From Kitasatospora viridis (GTDB lineage: Bacteria > Actinomycetota > Actinomycetes > Streptomycetales > Streptomycetaceae): 64,000 nt of DNA. Position numbers and translations under genes: made by a program. Location: the NCBI RefSeq assembly GCF_007829815.1, contig NZ_VIWT01000001.1, positions 5,915,001 to 5,979,000 of the forward strand, written 5' to 3'. The notes under the pieces were generated by a model. The model had not been told where the DNA came from. It did no database searches and saw only the letters and a program-made list of their open reading frames with translations. Shown in pieces: positions 45,382-54,383 of this stretch; position 1 is the first letter of the stretch, and the number at the start of each line of letters is the position of its first letter.

Positions 45382-46488
45382 ATGCACCTGCCCATGCTCA
45401 AGCCCGGGCACCTGCCCACCCGGCGGCCGGACGGGACGATCCTGATCGGCCCGTGGCTCTACGGGCTGGCCTCCGCGCTGACCGACTCCTCCGGCCTGGT
45501 CTGGCCGCTCTGCCGACTGCTCGACGGCCGCCACCCGGTCGCCGAGATCGCCGCCCGGATGGCGGCCGAGCACGGGGCGACCCAGGACCAGGTCCAGCAG
45601 ATCCTCGACCTGTTGGAGGCGCACGGCTGGTTGCTCGACGCGGCGACGACACCGCCGCCCGAGCTGGACCCGGCGGACGTGGCCCGGCACACCCGCACCC
45701 TGGACTTCCTCATCGGGATCGACGAGACGCCCCGGGCGAACCACTACGAACTGCTCGCCGGCCTGCGCCGCGCCTCGGTCACGGTGCTCGGCCTCGGCGG
45801 GGTCGGCTCGGCCGCCGCGGTCAGCCTGGCGGCGACCGGGGTCGGCCGGTTGCACCTGCTCGACTTCGACACCGTGGAGCTCACCAACCTGAACCGCCAG
45901 CTGCTCTTCGCCGAGGCGGACCTCGGCCGGCCGAAGACCGAGGTCGTGGCGGAGCGGCTGCGCGCGCTGGACTCCCGACTGGTCGTCAGTACCGAGCGGA
46001 CTCGGATCACCGCTGCGGCCGACGTGGCGCACGCCCTTCGCGGCGCCGACCTGGTGCTGTCCTGCGCGGACAGCCCGGCCGAGGTGCGCGACTGGATCAA
46101 CGACGCCTGTTTCGCGGCGGGCAAGCCCTGGCTGACCGCCGGATACGCCGGAGCGCTGGTCACCATGGCCACCATGATTCCCGGCCGGACCTGCTGCTAC
46201 CGCTGCCTCAGCGGCCCGCAGCGGGAGCAGAAGCGCGAACGCGGCGAACGGATCCCGGAGCTGGCCGGGGCGGCCCACCACCCGGTGATCGCGGCCTCCG
46301 CCCAGATCACCGCGAACCAACTGGCCCTGGAGGGCATCCGCCTGCTGCTCGGCATGCCGGTGCAGGCGGCCGGCCGGGAGATCCACGCCAACCTGCTCGA
46401 CCTCGGCTACCACCACGTCTTCGAGGGGAAACCGCTGGCCGACTGCCCCGCCGGCTGTGGCGCCCTGCTGGACGTCCCGGTCCGATGA
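45382..46488 (+). CDS. PqqD-like/RRE domain fused to E1 (ThiF/HesA) adenylyltransferase
   Basis: This 368-residue protein starts at ATG 45382 behind GAGAGGAAA. Residues 1-90 look like a PqqD-type winged helix (RRE): a start strand LPTRRPDGTILIG, then LLDGRHPVAEIAARM...VQQILDLLEAHGWLLD. From about 125 comes an E1/ThiF domain with GLGGVGSAAA near 136, the nucleotide/Mg motif DFDTVELTNLNRQ near 160-172 and structural zinc Cys pairs CYRC near 272 and CPAGC near 355. Such enzymes adenylate a C-terminal carboxylate (ThiF, MoeB, MccB) or serve as partner proteins in azoline pathways; no YcaO is present here. The likely substrate is the 43-residue peptide just upstream, bound through the leader. No catalytic Cys can be assigned by eye. 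Its TGA overlaps the next ATG. Confidence 0.85.
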   Translation: MHLPMLKPGHLPTRRPDGTILIGPWLYGLASALTDSSGLVWPLCRLLDGRHPVAEIAARMAAEHGATQDQVQQILDLLEAHGWLLDAATTPPPELDPADVARHTRTLDFLIGIDETPRANHYELLAGLRRASVTVLGLGGVGSAAAVSLAATGVGRLHLLDFDTVELTNLNRQLLFAEADLGRPKTEVVAERLRALDSRLVVSTERTRITAAADVAHALRGADLVLSCADSPAEVRDWINDACFAAGKPWLTAGYAGALVTMATMIPGRTCCYRCLSGPQREQKRERGERIPELAGAAHHPVIAASAQITANQLALEGIRLLLGMPVQAAGREIHANLLDLGYHHVFEGKPLADCPAGCGALLDVPVR

Positions 46489-47789
46489 CCACGGCGACGA
46501 CCAGTGGCCGGCAGCCGGGCCCCGACGCCCGGGTGCGGCTGCGCCGCCTGCACTACCGCCACGGGAGCGACGTCTGGACCGTCGGCTGCCCGGAGACCGG
46601 CCAGGCGGTGGACCTGCCGGGGATCGCGGTGACCGTCCTGCGGGCGCTGACCGACGGTGCGACCCTGGCCGAGGCCGCCGCCCGGGCCGAGCAGGAGCAC
46701 GGCGTCCGCCCGGACGTGCCGGACTTCGTCGCCACGCTGGTCACCCTGGATTTCGTCGTCCAGGTCGCCACCGCGGGTGACCTGGACCCGGACGAGCACC
46801 AGGAAGCGGACGCCGGATCGAGCCTGCCGTGGCTGCGGCCCTCCTGGGCCCGGCTGCTCTTCCACCCGGTGGCGTTGACCGGTGCGGCGGCGTTCGTCCT
46901 GGCGGCGTTCGTCCGGCTGGCCCTGTTGCACCGGTTCCGGCTCGGCTACCAGGGTTACTTCAGCGTCCACTCGGCCGGATTGAGCACCGCCTGGAACACC
47001 GCGGTGCTGGTGGCCGGCGTCGTGCTGCACGAGTTCTGCCACCTGGCGGCCGCCCGGGCGGCGCAGGTGCCCGCGCGGCTGAGTCTCGGCACCCGCCTGG
47101 TGATGGTCACCCCGCAGACCTCGGCGCCCTTGCTCTGGCTCGCCGACCGCCGCACCCGGCTGCGGTTCCACCTGGCCGGCGCGGGCTGCGACCTGGTGCT
47201 GGCGGCCGGCAGCGCCACGGTGCTGGCCCAGACCCGGCCGGGCACCCTGCCGGCGGAGCTGGCGGGCTCGGCGCTGCTGATGCAACTGTCCGCCATAGCA
47301 GGGCAGTTCCTTTTCTGTGTGCGCACCGATGGCTATCTGGTGGTGCAGGAGCTGCTGCGCTGCCGCAACCTCTACGGCGACGCCCTGGAGCATGCCCGCC
47401 ACCTGGCCGCGCGCAGCCGGCTGCTGTGCCGGCTGGACCGCCGGGTGGCCGGGTACGCGGGCCGCCCGGACCCGGTCCTGGCGCTGCCCGCGCACGAGCG
47501 GCGTCCGGTGCGGCTCTACACCGTGTTCCTGCTCGGCGGGGCCGTGGCGCTGATCGCCGCGGCGCTCGGTTACGCGCTGCCGATCGCGGTCACCCTGCTG
47601 GCCCGGGGCGCGGGGGAGGTCGCCTCGGGGCAGCCGGCCCAGGTGGTCGACGGTCTGGCGATGCTGGTCTTCGAGGGCGGCGCGGAACTGCTGCTGCTCG
47701 CCCTGCTGGTGCGCGGTTGGCGGCGGGGCCGCGCCGAGCGGCGGCGGGAGCGGGCGGCCGCGGCGCGGTTCAGCCGACCGGTGCCATGA
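46485..47789 (+). CDS. PqqD-like domain fused to M50-type membrane metalloprotease
   Basis: A 434-residue protein starts at the ATG overlapping the E1 stop (ATGA). Residues 1-100 resemble a PqqD-like winged helix (VRLRRLHYRHGSDVWTVG...AVTVLRALTDGATLAEAAARAEQEHGV). The rest is a polytopic membrane domain with zinc motif HEFCH in VVLHEFCHLAAARAAQ near 182 and the M50-type second motif in RTDGYLVVQELL near 281. Further helices lie near 350-380 and 400-420. Proteins of this type (YydH-like peptide zinc metalloproteases) occur with modified peptides and probably cleave the leader or assist export. The 3' end overlaps that of the convergent SARP gene by 20 bp. Bound together with the E1 gene, it completes a three-gene cassette. 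Confidence 0.85.
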   Translation: MTTATTSGRQPGPDARVRLRRLHYRHGSDVWTVGCPETGQAVDLPGIAVTVLRALTDGATLAEAAARAEQEHGVRPDVPDFVATLVTLDFVVQVATAGDLDPDEHQEADAGSSLPWLRPSWARLLFHPVALTGAAAFVLAAFVRLALLHRFRLGYQGYFSVHSAGLSTAWNTAVLVAGVVLHEFCHLAAARAAQVPARLSLGTRLVMVTPQTSAPLLWLADRRTRLRFHLAGAGCDLVLAAGSATVLAQTRPGTLPAELAGSALLMQLSAIAGQFLFCVRTDGYLVVQELLRCRNLYGDALEHARHLAARSRLLCRLDRRVAGYAGRPDPVLALPAHERRPVRLYTVFLLGGAVALIAAALGYALPIAVTLLARGAGEVASGQPAQVVDGLAMLVFEGGAELLLLALLVRGWRRGRAERRRERAAAARFSRPVP

Positions 47790-50637
47790 GCTCGCGTTCC
47801 ACTGCCGCGGCCTCTGTCAGTACGGCGGTCGCCCGCGGATGGCCGAGTTCCGTGAGCAACTCCCCGTGCAGCCTCAGCAGTTGTGCCAGTCCCTGGCGGT
47901 CGCCCTGCTCGCGGCGCAGCCGCGCGGACTCCTCCGCCGCCTCCGCCGCCTGCGCCGGCTTCCCGGCCGCCTGGAGACAGGTCGCCTTCACGTGCAGGTA
48001 CGCCTCCCAGTTCGGGATCACGCCGTCGGCGAGGGCGGCGACGGCCTCGGCACCCTCGCACGCGGCGAGCGAGGCGTCCAGATCACCGGCCATCAGCCGC
48101 AGCCGGGCGAGGTTGGACCAGACCTCGAACTGGCCGCCGAGCGCGCCGCTCTCCTCGCGGTAGGCCAGCACCAGCTCGAACTGCGCGGCCGCCGCGTCCA
48201 GTCGGCCCAACTCGGCGAAGGCGATGCCCAGATTGGCCCGCGCGCTGTCCGCGTTCGCCGGCCGGCCCAGCGCGAGCTGCACCTCGACGCAGCGCTCCAG
48301 CACCTCGACGGCCTGCTCGAACGCGCCCGACTGCAGCAGCGCGATCGCCACGTCGGCGCGCTGCAGCGCCTCGGCCTCCAGGTCGCCGAGCCGGGCGGCC
48401 GCGTCCGCGCCGACGGTCAGCAGCTCGATCATGGTCGCGGTCTCGCGCTGGATCATCAGGAACACCGCGATCGCCCGGGCGAGTTGCCAGCAGAGCCGCT
48501 GCAACCGGGGCTCGGTGCTCGCCGCGCCCAGCCGGATCGCCGCCCGGACGTTGGGCAGTTCGGTCTGCATCCAGGCCACCGCCTCGGTCACCTCGGCGAA
48601 CTGCGGCCCGGCGGGCAGCCCGTCGGGCACCTGGTCCAGGGCCACCATCCCGACCACGCGCGTGGGCCGCAGCACCTCGGTGACGCTGATCGCCGCCTGC
48701 GCGTACCAACTGAGCAGCCGGACCAGCGCGGCGGTGCGCTCCTCGGCGGGCAGGTCGGTCTCGGAGCGCTCGGCCGCGTAGTCGCGCAGCAGGTCGTGCG
48801 CGCCGTAGCGGGCCGGCGCCGAGGACTGCAACAGGCAGACGTCCACCAGGAACTCCAGATCGCCCTCCGGCTCGGCCGGGTCGCGCCCGGTGAGCGCAGC
48901 CACCGCCGGGAGACCGAGCTCGGCCCCGGCGGCGAGTCCGACCAGGCAGAACAGCTGCCGCAGCTCCGCCCGCCCCAGCCGCAGGTAGGCGACCTCGAAG
49001 GCCGCGCGCACGCTCTCGTCGCCGAAACTGAGCTGGTCGAGCCGGGAACGGGCGGAGCGGATGCTCCCGCACAGGTCGGCGACCGCCCAGCGCGGCCGGG
49101 TGGCCAGTCGGGCGCCGGCCAGCCGCAGGGCCAGCGGCAGGTCCGCGCAGAGCTCCATCAGCTCCTCGGTCGCCTCGTCCTCCGCAGCCAGCCGCGGCGC
49201 ACCGACCAGCCGGGCGAGCAGCCGCCGCGAGGCGGCACGGTCCATCCCGTCGAGCGCCACGTGGGCGGCGCCCGGCAGTCCGGCCAGGTGCTTGCGGCTG
49301 GTCACGATCACCGAACAGGCCAAGGCCGGGAGGATCGAGCGGAGTTGGGCGGCGTCGCGGACGTCGTCCAGGATCAGCAGGATCCGCTGCTCCGCCAGCC
49401 GGGTGCGCAGCAGCTCCAGCCGGTCGGACGGATCGCCGGGCACCTCGGCGGCGGTGCAGCCCAGCCGGTGCAGCAGCGCCCCGAGGTGTGCGTCCGGGCC
49501 GACGGCGCGCTCCGGGTCCCCGGCCCCGGCGGAGCCGCGCAGGTTCAAGTACACCTGGCCGCCCGGGAACCGGCCCTGGGTCAGCCGGGCCACCTGCACC
49601 GCCAGCGAGGTCTTGCCGGTGCCGCCCATTCCGGAGACCACCACCAGCACCGGCTGCGCCGCGGCGCCCGTCGGCCCGCTGCCCCGCTCCGGGGCGAACA
49701 GGTCGAGCATCCGCTCCAGTTCGGCCTCGCGGCCGGTGAAGAAGGTGTTCCCGGAGGGCAGCGTCCTGGCCGGAGCGGTAGGCACGCGTGGAGTAGTTTT
49801 CGGCACCTGAACAGTGGTTGACAGGCCGCCAGGAGGACCGGTCGGCCCGCGCCGGGCGTCCTGCGCCGAGAGGAGCTCGCGGTGCAGCCGCTGCAGCGTG
49901 CTCCCCGGCTCGACGCCCAGCTCGTCGCGCAGCACGGCACGCAACTCTCGGAAGACGTCCAGCGCTTCGGCGCGTCGATCGAGCCGCGCCAGCGCCTGCA
50001 TCAGCACCGCGTAGGCGTGCTCGCTCAGCGCCTCCTCGCGGATCAGTTCCCGCAGTTCGGCGACCGCGTCCGCGGGCCGGCCGCACTCCACCAGCGCCTC
50101 GCAGCGCAGTTCGCGGGCCTGTCGCCGGGCCTCGGCCAGCGCGGGCAACTCGCGCTCGCGCAGCGGCTCGCAGGGGACGTCCAGCAGCGGCTCGTCCCGC
50201 CAGAGCGCGAGCGCTGCCTCCAACTGGGCGTGCGCGCTCGGCCAGTCGCCCTGGCGCGCCGCCCGGCGACCGGCCCGGCAGCGGCCGAGGAAGTCGCCGA
50301 GGTCCAGCGTCACCGCCCCGTCCACCGTCAGGCGGTAGCCGGGCGCGACCGTCTCCAGCCGGCCGCCGAGCCCGCCCAGGCTGCGCCGCAGCCGCATCAC
50401 GTAGCTGCGCAGCGTGGTCCGGACCCGCTCGCCGCCGCCCGGCCACAGCAGTTCCGTCAACTCCTCGGCGGGCACGATCTGGTTGGCCCGCAGCAGCAGC
50501 GCGGCCAGCAGCTCGCGCTGCCGCCCGGCGGCGACCTGCAGCACCTCCCCGCCGCCGTCGACCACCCGCAAGGGCCCGAGCAGGGCGAAGGCGCCCCCGC
50601 CGGCCGTGAAACGCGTCTCGTCCTTGCCCGTCCCCAT
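47770..50637 (-). CDS. SARP-family (AfsR-like) transcriptional activator
   Basis: This 955-residue regulator has an N-terminal OmpR-type winged helix (about 15-105, FALLGPLRVVDGGGEV...RTTLRSYVMRLRRSLG), a bacterial transcription activation domain (about 110-260), an NB-ARC ATPase with Walker A SGMGGTGKTS near 337 and LLILDDV, and C-terminal TPR-like helices. This is the AfsR layout. ATG 50637 follows GAGGGG by 6 bases; an upstream ATG at 50706 would lie before the predicted -10 and is disfavoured. SARPs bind heptamer direct repeats with 11-bp spacing, exactly what lies before the peptide gene at 45051, so it is the likely activator of the cassette. Its 3' end overlaps the protease gene tail-to-tail. 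Confidence 0.92.
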   Translation of the reverse strand: MGTGKDETRFTAGGGAFALLGPLRVVDGGGEVLQVAAGRQRELLAALLLRANQIVPAEELTELLWPGGGERVRTTLRSYVMRLRRSLGGLGGRLETVAPGYRLTVDGAVTLDLGDFLGRCRAGRRAARQGDWPSAHAQLEAALALWRDEPLLDVPCEPLRERELPALAEARRQARELRCEALVECGRPADAVAELRELIREEALSEHAYAVLMQALARLDRRAEALDVFRELRAVLRDELGVEPGSTLQRLHRELLSAQDARRGPTGPPGGLSTTVQVPKTTPRVPTAPARTLPSGNTFFTGREAELERMLDLFAPERGSGPTGAAAQPVLVVVSGMGGTGKTSLAVQVARLTQGRFPGGQVYLNLRGSAGAGDPERAVGPDAHLGALLHRLGCTAAEVPGDPSDRLELLRTRLAEQRILLILDDVRDAAQLRSILPALACSVIVTSRKHLAGLPGAAHVALDGMDRAASRRLLARLVGAPRLAAEDEATEELMELCADLPLALRLAGARLATRPRWAVADLCGSIRSARSRLDQLSFGDESVRAAFEVAYLRLGRAELRQLFCLVGLAAGAELGLPAVAALTGRDPAEPEGDLEFLVDVCLLQSSAPARYGAHDLLRDYAAERSETDLPAEERTAALVRLLSWYAQAAISVTEVLRPTRVVGMVALDQVPDGLPAGPQFAEVTEAVAWMQTELPNVRAAIRLGAASTEPRLQRLCWQLARAIAVFLMIQRETATMIELLTVGADAAARLGDLEAEALQRADVAIALLQSGAFEQAVEVLERCVEVQLALGRPANADSARANLGIAFAELGRLDAAAAQFELVLAYREESGALGGQFEVWSNLARLRLMAGDLDASLAACEGAEAVAALADGVIPNWEAYLHVKATCLQAAGKPAQAAEAAEESARLRREQGDRQGLAQLLRLHGELLTELGHPRATAVLTEAAAVERELMAPVG

Positions 50638-50687
50638 GGCCCCCCTCACCACCGGGCGGCCCGTCGGGCCGCTCGCTCCCGTGGCCG

Positions 50688-50693
50688 AGTGTA
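50688..50693 (-). promoter_or_regulatory. Candidate -10 element of the SARP gene
   Basis: On the minus strand TACACT lies about 50 bases before ATG 50637. The -35 is weak (TACCCG at 17 bp). Confidence 0.35.
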
Positions 50694-50848
50694 GGAAGCC
50701 AGTCACCTTCCGGGTACCCGTTCATCGCTCCGTCCTCGTTCGACCGTTGCGACGCCACCCGTACCGGGAGTGGGACGGGAGGTGGGGTCGGCTGTCCCGG
50801 TGCGGAGTGACGGGGCGTGATCCGACGACCGGTCGGCCTGCCTTGCCG

Positions 50849-51415
50849 TCAGCCGGTCTGCTGGATCGACGCCGCCACCAGCACGCCGTTCTGCACGGTG
50901 TAGGTGCCCTGGTAGACCTTGACCGAGCCGTCCGTCTGGGTGGCGTAGAGCACCGCCTGCACCTGGTTGGAGCCGAAGGCGCTCACGGTGCCCAGACTGA
51001 TGCTCGCGGTGGTGGCGAAGCCGGCGACGTACTGCTGGTAGCTCTCGCCGGCGATGTTGTCGCCGCCGAGGGCCCAGGCGGCGGCGTAGTCGTGGTTGGT
51101 GACGTCCTGGTAGTACTGGGTGACCACGGCTACGGCGTTGGTCAGTTGGGGGTTGCCGCCGGGTGTCGTGACGGTCACCGTGGGTGCCGGGGTGGGGGTC
51201 GCCGTGACGGTGGGCGTCCCCCCAGGTGTCACCGTCGGCGTCGGTGAAGGCGTTGGTGAAGGCGTGGCCGTGGCCGTCGCCGTCGCCGTCGCGGTCACCG
51301 TGACCGTCGGGGTGGTGTGGGCGGCGGAGCCGGAGCCGCTGCTGCCGCAGGCGGCCAGGGTGATGGCAGATCCGGCCGCGAGGACGGCGGCCAGGGTGGT
51401 GGAACGGGGGTGCAT
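50849..51415 (-). CDS. Secreted lipoprotein with Thr/Pro linker and NTF2-like domain
   Basis: The 188-residue protein starts at ATG 51415. Residues 1-25 are a lipoprotein signal peptide with lipobox TLAAC, so Cys near 23 would be lipidated and the protein anchored outside the membrane. A low-complexity linker (about 34-85) of VT/AT and PSPTP repeats follows, which would span the cell wall. The C-terminal part (LTNAVAVVTQYYQDVTNHDYAAAWALGG...VYQGTYTVQNGVLV) resembles the NTF2/SnoaL-like fold of many actinobacterial lipoproteins of unknown function. The longer open frame to 51841 crosses the divergent gene and is not used. Function is unknown. Confidence 0.85.
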   Translation of the reverse strand: MHPRSTTLAAVLAAGSAITLAACGSSGSGSAAHTTPTVTVTATATATATATPSPTPSPTPTVTPGGTPTVTATPTPAPTVTVTTPGGNPQLTNAVAVVTQYYQDVTNHDYAAAWALGGDNIAGESYQQYVAGFATTASISLGTVSAFGSNQVQAVLYATQTDGSVKVYQGTYTVQNGVLVAASIQQTG

Positions 51416-51602
51416 GGTGGCCGTGGCTTTCCGGCGGGGCGCGTGCGCGACGGCGCGCCGCCCGCCTTCCAGGAGGACAGCACCGACACCTTGTCCAGTT
51501 TGCCCGTTCCGGTTCGGCGGCAGCAAGGGCGCCGTGCGCACGTCATGCGCTGGTTGACGCGGCGTCGCCTGGCGGTCAGCTCGGGGCAGCAGGGTTCGCG
51601 GC

Positions 51603-53039
51603 ATGCCGAACTGGGGGGCGAGCGCGCGCCGGTGCCGGCACCTGGGGCTGGTCGGCTCGCTGGTGCTCGCGCTCGGCGGGCTGGGCGCGGGAGCGGTGCC
51701 GCTGGGGCGCCCGCACGCGCCGACCCGACCGGGGATCTTCCTGGCCTGGTTCGGCATGGTGCTGCTGATCGCCGCCTGGCTGCTGCTCGGCCGGGCGGTG
51801 CGGGGGGCCGCACCGCCGAGCCCGCGCTGGCTGCTGCGCACCCTGTTCTGCTGGGCCGCGCCGCTGGTGCTCGGGCCGCCGCTGTTCAGCCGGGACGTCT
51901 ACAGCTACCTCGCCCAGGGCGCGCTGGTCGGGGCCGGGATCAACGCCTACACCCACGGGCCGGCCGTGCTCGGCGGCCCGTTCGACGCCCAGGTGCCGGG
52001 GCTGTGGCAGCACACCCCGGCGCCCTACGGGCCGGTCTTCCTGCTGCTCGCGGACGCCGTCGCGCACCTGGCCGGGCACGCGCTGAGCGCCGGCGTGCTG
52101 CTGCTGCGGCTGGTCGCGCTGGCGGGGCTGGGGCTGCTCGCGGTGGTGCTGCCCCGGCTGGCCCGGGCCTGCGGGGTGCCGGCGCCGGCGGCGCTCTGGC
52201 TGGGGCTGCTCAACCCGCTGGTGCTGTTCCACCTGGTGGCCGGCGCGCACAACGACGCGCTGCTGCTCGCGCTGCTGGTCACCGGATTGCTGCTGCGCCG
52301 CCGGCCGTTCTGGGCGGCCGTGCTGGTCACCCTGGCCGCCCTGGTCAAGCTGCCGGCCGCGCTCGGCCTGGCCGCCGTGGCGCTGCTCTGGGGGGAGCGG
52401 CTGCGCGGCCGGACGGGTCTGGGGCGGGCCGCGACGGCCGCCGCGGCGCTGGCCGTCGCCGCCACGGCCGTCGCGACCACGGCCGCCGTCACCGCGCTCA
52501 CCGGCGTCGGCTACGGCTGGGTGCACGCGCTGGCCGTGCCGGTGTCGGCGGGCAGTTGGTCGCTCACCAGCCTGCTCGGCAGGGCCTGCGGCTGGCTGCT
52601 GGCCGCCTTCTTCGCGCCGTACCGGGCGGGGCTCGGCGGGCTGGCGGTGGTGGCCTGGCGCTGGTTGGGGCTGGCGGCGGCGGTGGCCTCGGTGCTGCTG
52701 CTGGTGGGGCGGGTGCGGCGGCGGAAGATCGGCGCGGTCTACGCCGTCGGGCTGGCGCTGGTGGCTGTGGTGGCGCTCGGGCCGGCCATCCGGCCCTGGT
52801 ACGCGCTCTGGGGCGGGGTGCTGATCGCGGCGGCCGCGCCGGCGGACGGGCGGGTGCGGCGCTGGGCTCCGCTGGTCTGCGGGCTGCTCGCGCTGATCGT
52901 GGCGCCGGACGGGTTCACTCCGGGGCCGCAGGCGGTGCTGCTCGCGGTGGGCGGCGGGGTGCTCGGCGCGCTGACCGTACTGGCGGGGATGTGGTTCCGA
53001 CCGGTGCGGCGGCGACAGGCGCAGGCGGGCGCGGCGTGA
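51603..53039 (+). CDS. Membrane mannosyltransferase, MptA/MptB-like (GT-C)
   Basis: This 478-residue polytopic membrane protein has about 12 hydrophobic segments. Near residues 95-110 is FSRDVYSYLAQGALV, the acidic first-loop motif of polyprenol-phosphate-dependent GT-C enzymes, and PYGPVF follows near 142, matching the MptA/MptB alpha-1,6-mannosyltransferase family. Such enzymes extend mannan or lipoglycan outside the membrane from polyprenyl-phosphomannose. ATG 51603 is the first in-frame start; the ribosome-binding site is poor. The GTG of the next glycosyltransferase overlaps its stop (GTGA), so the two form an operon. Confidence 0.85.
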   Translation: MPNWGASARRCRHLGLVGSLVLALGGLGAGAVPLGRPHAPTRPGIFLAWFGMVLLIAAWLLLGRAVRGAAPPSPRWLLRTLFCWAAPLVLGPPLFSRDVYSYLAQGALVGAGINAYTHGPAVLGGPFDAQVPGLWQHTPAPYGPVFLLLADAVAHLAGHALSAGVLLLRLVALAGLGLLAVVLPRLARACGVPAPAALWLGLLNPLVLFHLVAGAHNDALLLALLVTGLLLRRRPFWAAVLVTLAALVKLPAALGLAAVALLWGERLRGRTGLGRAATAAAALAVAATAVATTAAVTALTGVGYGWVHALAVPVSAGSWSLTSLLGRACGWLLAAFFAPYRAGLGGLAVVAWRWLGLAAAVASVLLLVGRVRRRKIGAVYAVGLALVAVVALGPAIRPWYALWGGVLIAAAAPADGRVRRWAPLVCGLLALIVAPDGFTPGPQAVLLAVGGGVLGALTVLAGMWFRPVRRRQAQAGAA

Positions 53040-54223
53040 GGCCGCACGGCACCCCGGCGCGGATCGTCGTGCTGCTCGCGGCGGTCGGGCTCAGTGCCGT
53101 GTTCCTGACGGTGATCCCGGGGCACGGCTGGTTCGACGTGCGGATCTACTGGGAGGCGGTCCGGCTCTGGCAGCACGGCGGCCGGATCTACGACTACCAG
53201 CGGACCGGCACGAACTACGGCTTCACCTACCCGCCGTTCGCCGCCGTCTGCATGGCGCCGCTGGCGGTGCTCGGCTGGCCCGCGGCGGTCGTGCTGAACC
53301 TGGCGCTCAGCCTGCTGGCCGGCGCGGCGCTGCTGCACTGGCTGGTCGTTCCGGTCCTGCGCCGGCGGGGGTGGAGCGGCTGGTACGGGGTCGGGCTGGC
53401 GGGCTGCCTGTTCGCGGTGCTCAACCCGGTGCGGGACACCTTCAGTCTCGGGCAGGTCAACCTGCTGCTGCTGGCCCTGGTCTTCGCCGACCTGCGGAGT
53501 CTGCGGCGCGGCAGCCGGTTCGCCGGGGTCGGGATCGGCCTGGCCACCGCGGTCAAGCTGACGCCCGGACTCTTCGTCGGCTACCTGCTGCTGACGGGGC
53601 GTCGGCGGGAGGCGCTGACCGCCGCGGGCACCGCGCTGGGGGCGACGCTGGTCGGGTTCCTCGCGATGCCGGGCCAGTCCCGGTACTTCTGGACGGCGGC
53701 GCTGTGGGACACCGGCCGGATCGGTTCGGTGCCGTACGTCTCCAACCAGTCGCTGCTGGGCTTGTCGGCCCGGCTGGTTCCGGAGGGCGCGGCCCGGCCG
53801 CTCTGGCTGCTGCTGGTGCTGCCGGTGCTGGCCCTGTGGGCGCGGCGCGCGCGGCGGGCGGCGGACGGCGGCGACGAGCGCGGCGGTTTCGCGCTCACGG
53901 GGCTGACCTGTTGCCTGGTCAGCCCGATCACCTGGGTGCACCACCTGGTCTGGATGCTGCCCGCGCTGCTGGTGCTGGTGGACGCGGGCTGGTCGGCGGC
54001 GGATCCGGTCCGGCGGCGCCGGCTGCTCTGGGCCGCCGCCGGGATCTGCGTGCTGCTGACCAGCGGACTGGTCTGGCTCTGGCGGTTCGGCGCGCACGGG
54101 GTGGGCGGGCTGCTCGGCGCCAACGCGTACGTGCTGGCCACCCTCGCGCTGCTGCCGGGCCTGCCGTTGTGCGGTGTGACGGAGGGTCAGACTCGCTCGG
54201 ATCAGGAACTCCTGACGGCCTGA
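53036..54223 (+). CDS. GT87-family (DUF2029) membrane mannosyltransferase
   Basis: The 395-residue polytopic protein begins at the GTG overlapping the previous stop. Family features include DVRIYWEAVRLWQHGGRIYDY near 29-50 with the acidic catalytic-loop Asp, FTYPPFAAV near 62, LGQVNLLLL near 138 and VKLTPGLF near 167, all typical of GT87 polyprenol-phosphate mannose alpha-mannosyltransferases (PimE/MptC relatives). It probably adds mannose to a lipoglycan or cell-wall polymer together with its MptB-like partner. Exact linkage cannot be told. Confidence 0.87.
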   Translation: MRPHGTPARIVVLLAAVGLSAVFLTVIPGHGWFDVRIYWEAVRLWQHGGRIYDYQRTGTNYGFTYPPFAAVCMAPLAVLGWPAAVVLNLALSLLAGAALLHWLVVPVLRRRGWSGWYGVGLAGCLFAVLNPVRDTFSLGQVNLLLLALVFADLRSLRRGSRFAGVGIGLATAVKLTPGLFVGYLLLTGRRREALTAAGTALGATLVGFLAMPGQSRYFWTAALWDTGRIGSVPYVSNQSLLGLSARLVPEGAARPLWLLLVLPVLALWARRARRAADGGDERGGFALTGLTCCLVSPITWVHHLVWMLPALLVLVDAGWSAADPVRRRRLLWAAAGICVLLTSGLVWLWRFGAHGVGGLLGANAYVLATLALLPGLPLCGVTEGQTRSDQELLTA

Positions 54224-54383
54224 GCGAGCCCGAGGGGTGGCGGGGGTCGGCCCGTGTCCCGGCGGTCGCCGGTTGGGAAGACGATCGTCAGTCCGGAAGC
54301 TCTGGTGCCCACGCGGGGAAGTGCGAGTCCAGGTCTGGCGCGGGCCGACCCGCCGCCACCATGCTCCAGCAAGGAACTGGTTA

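Noticed and set aside
50638..50706. Start of the SARP gene at ATG 50706
   Set aside because: A -10-like TACACT lies downstream of it and ATG 50637 has a good ribosome-binding site.
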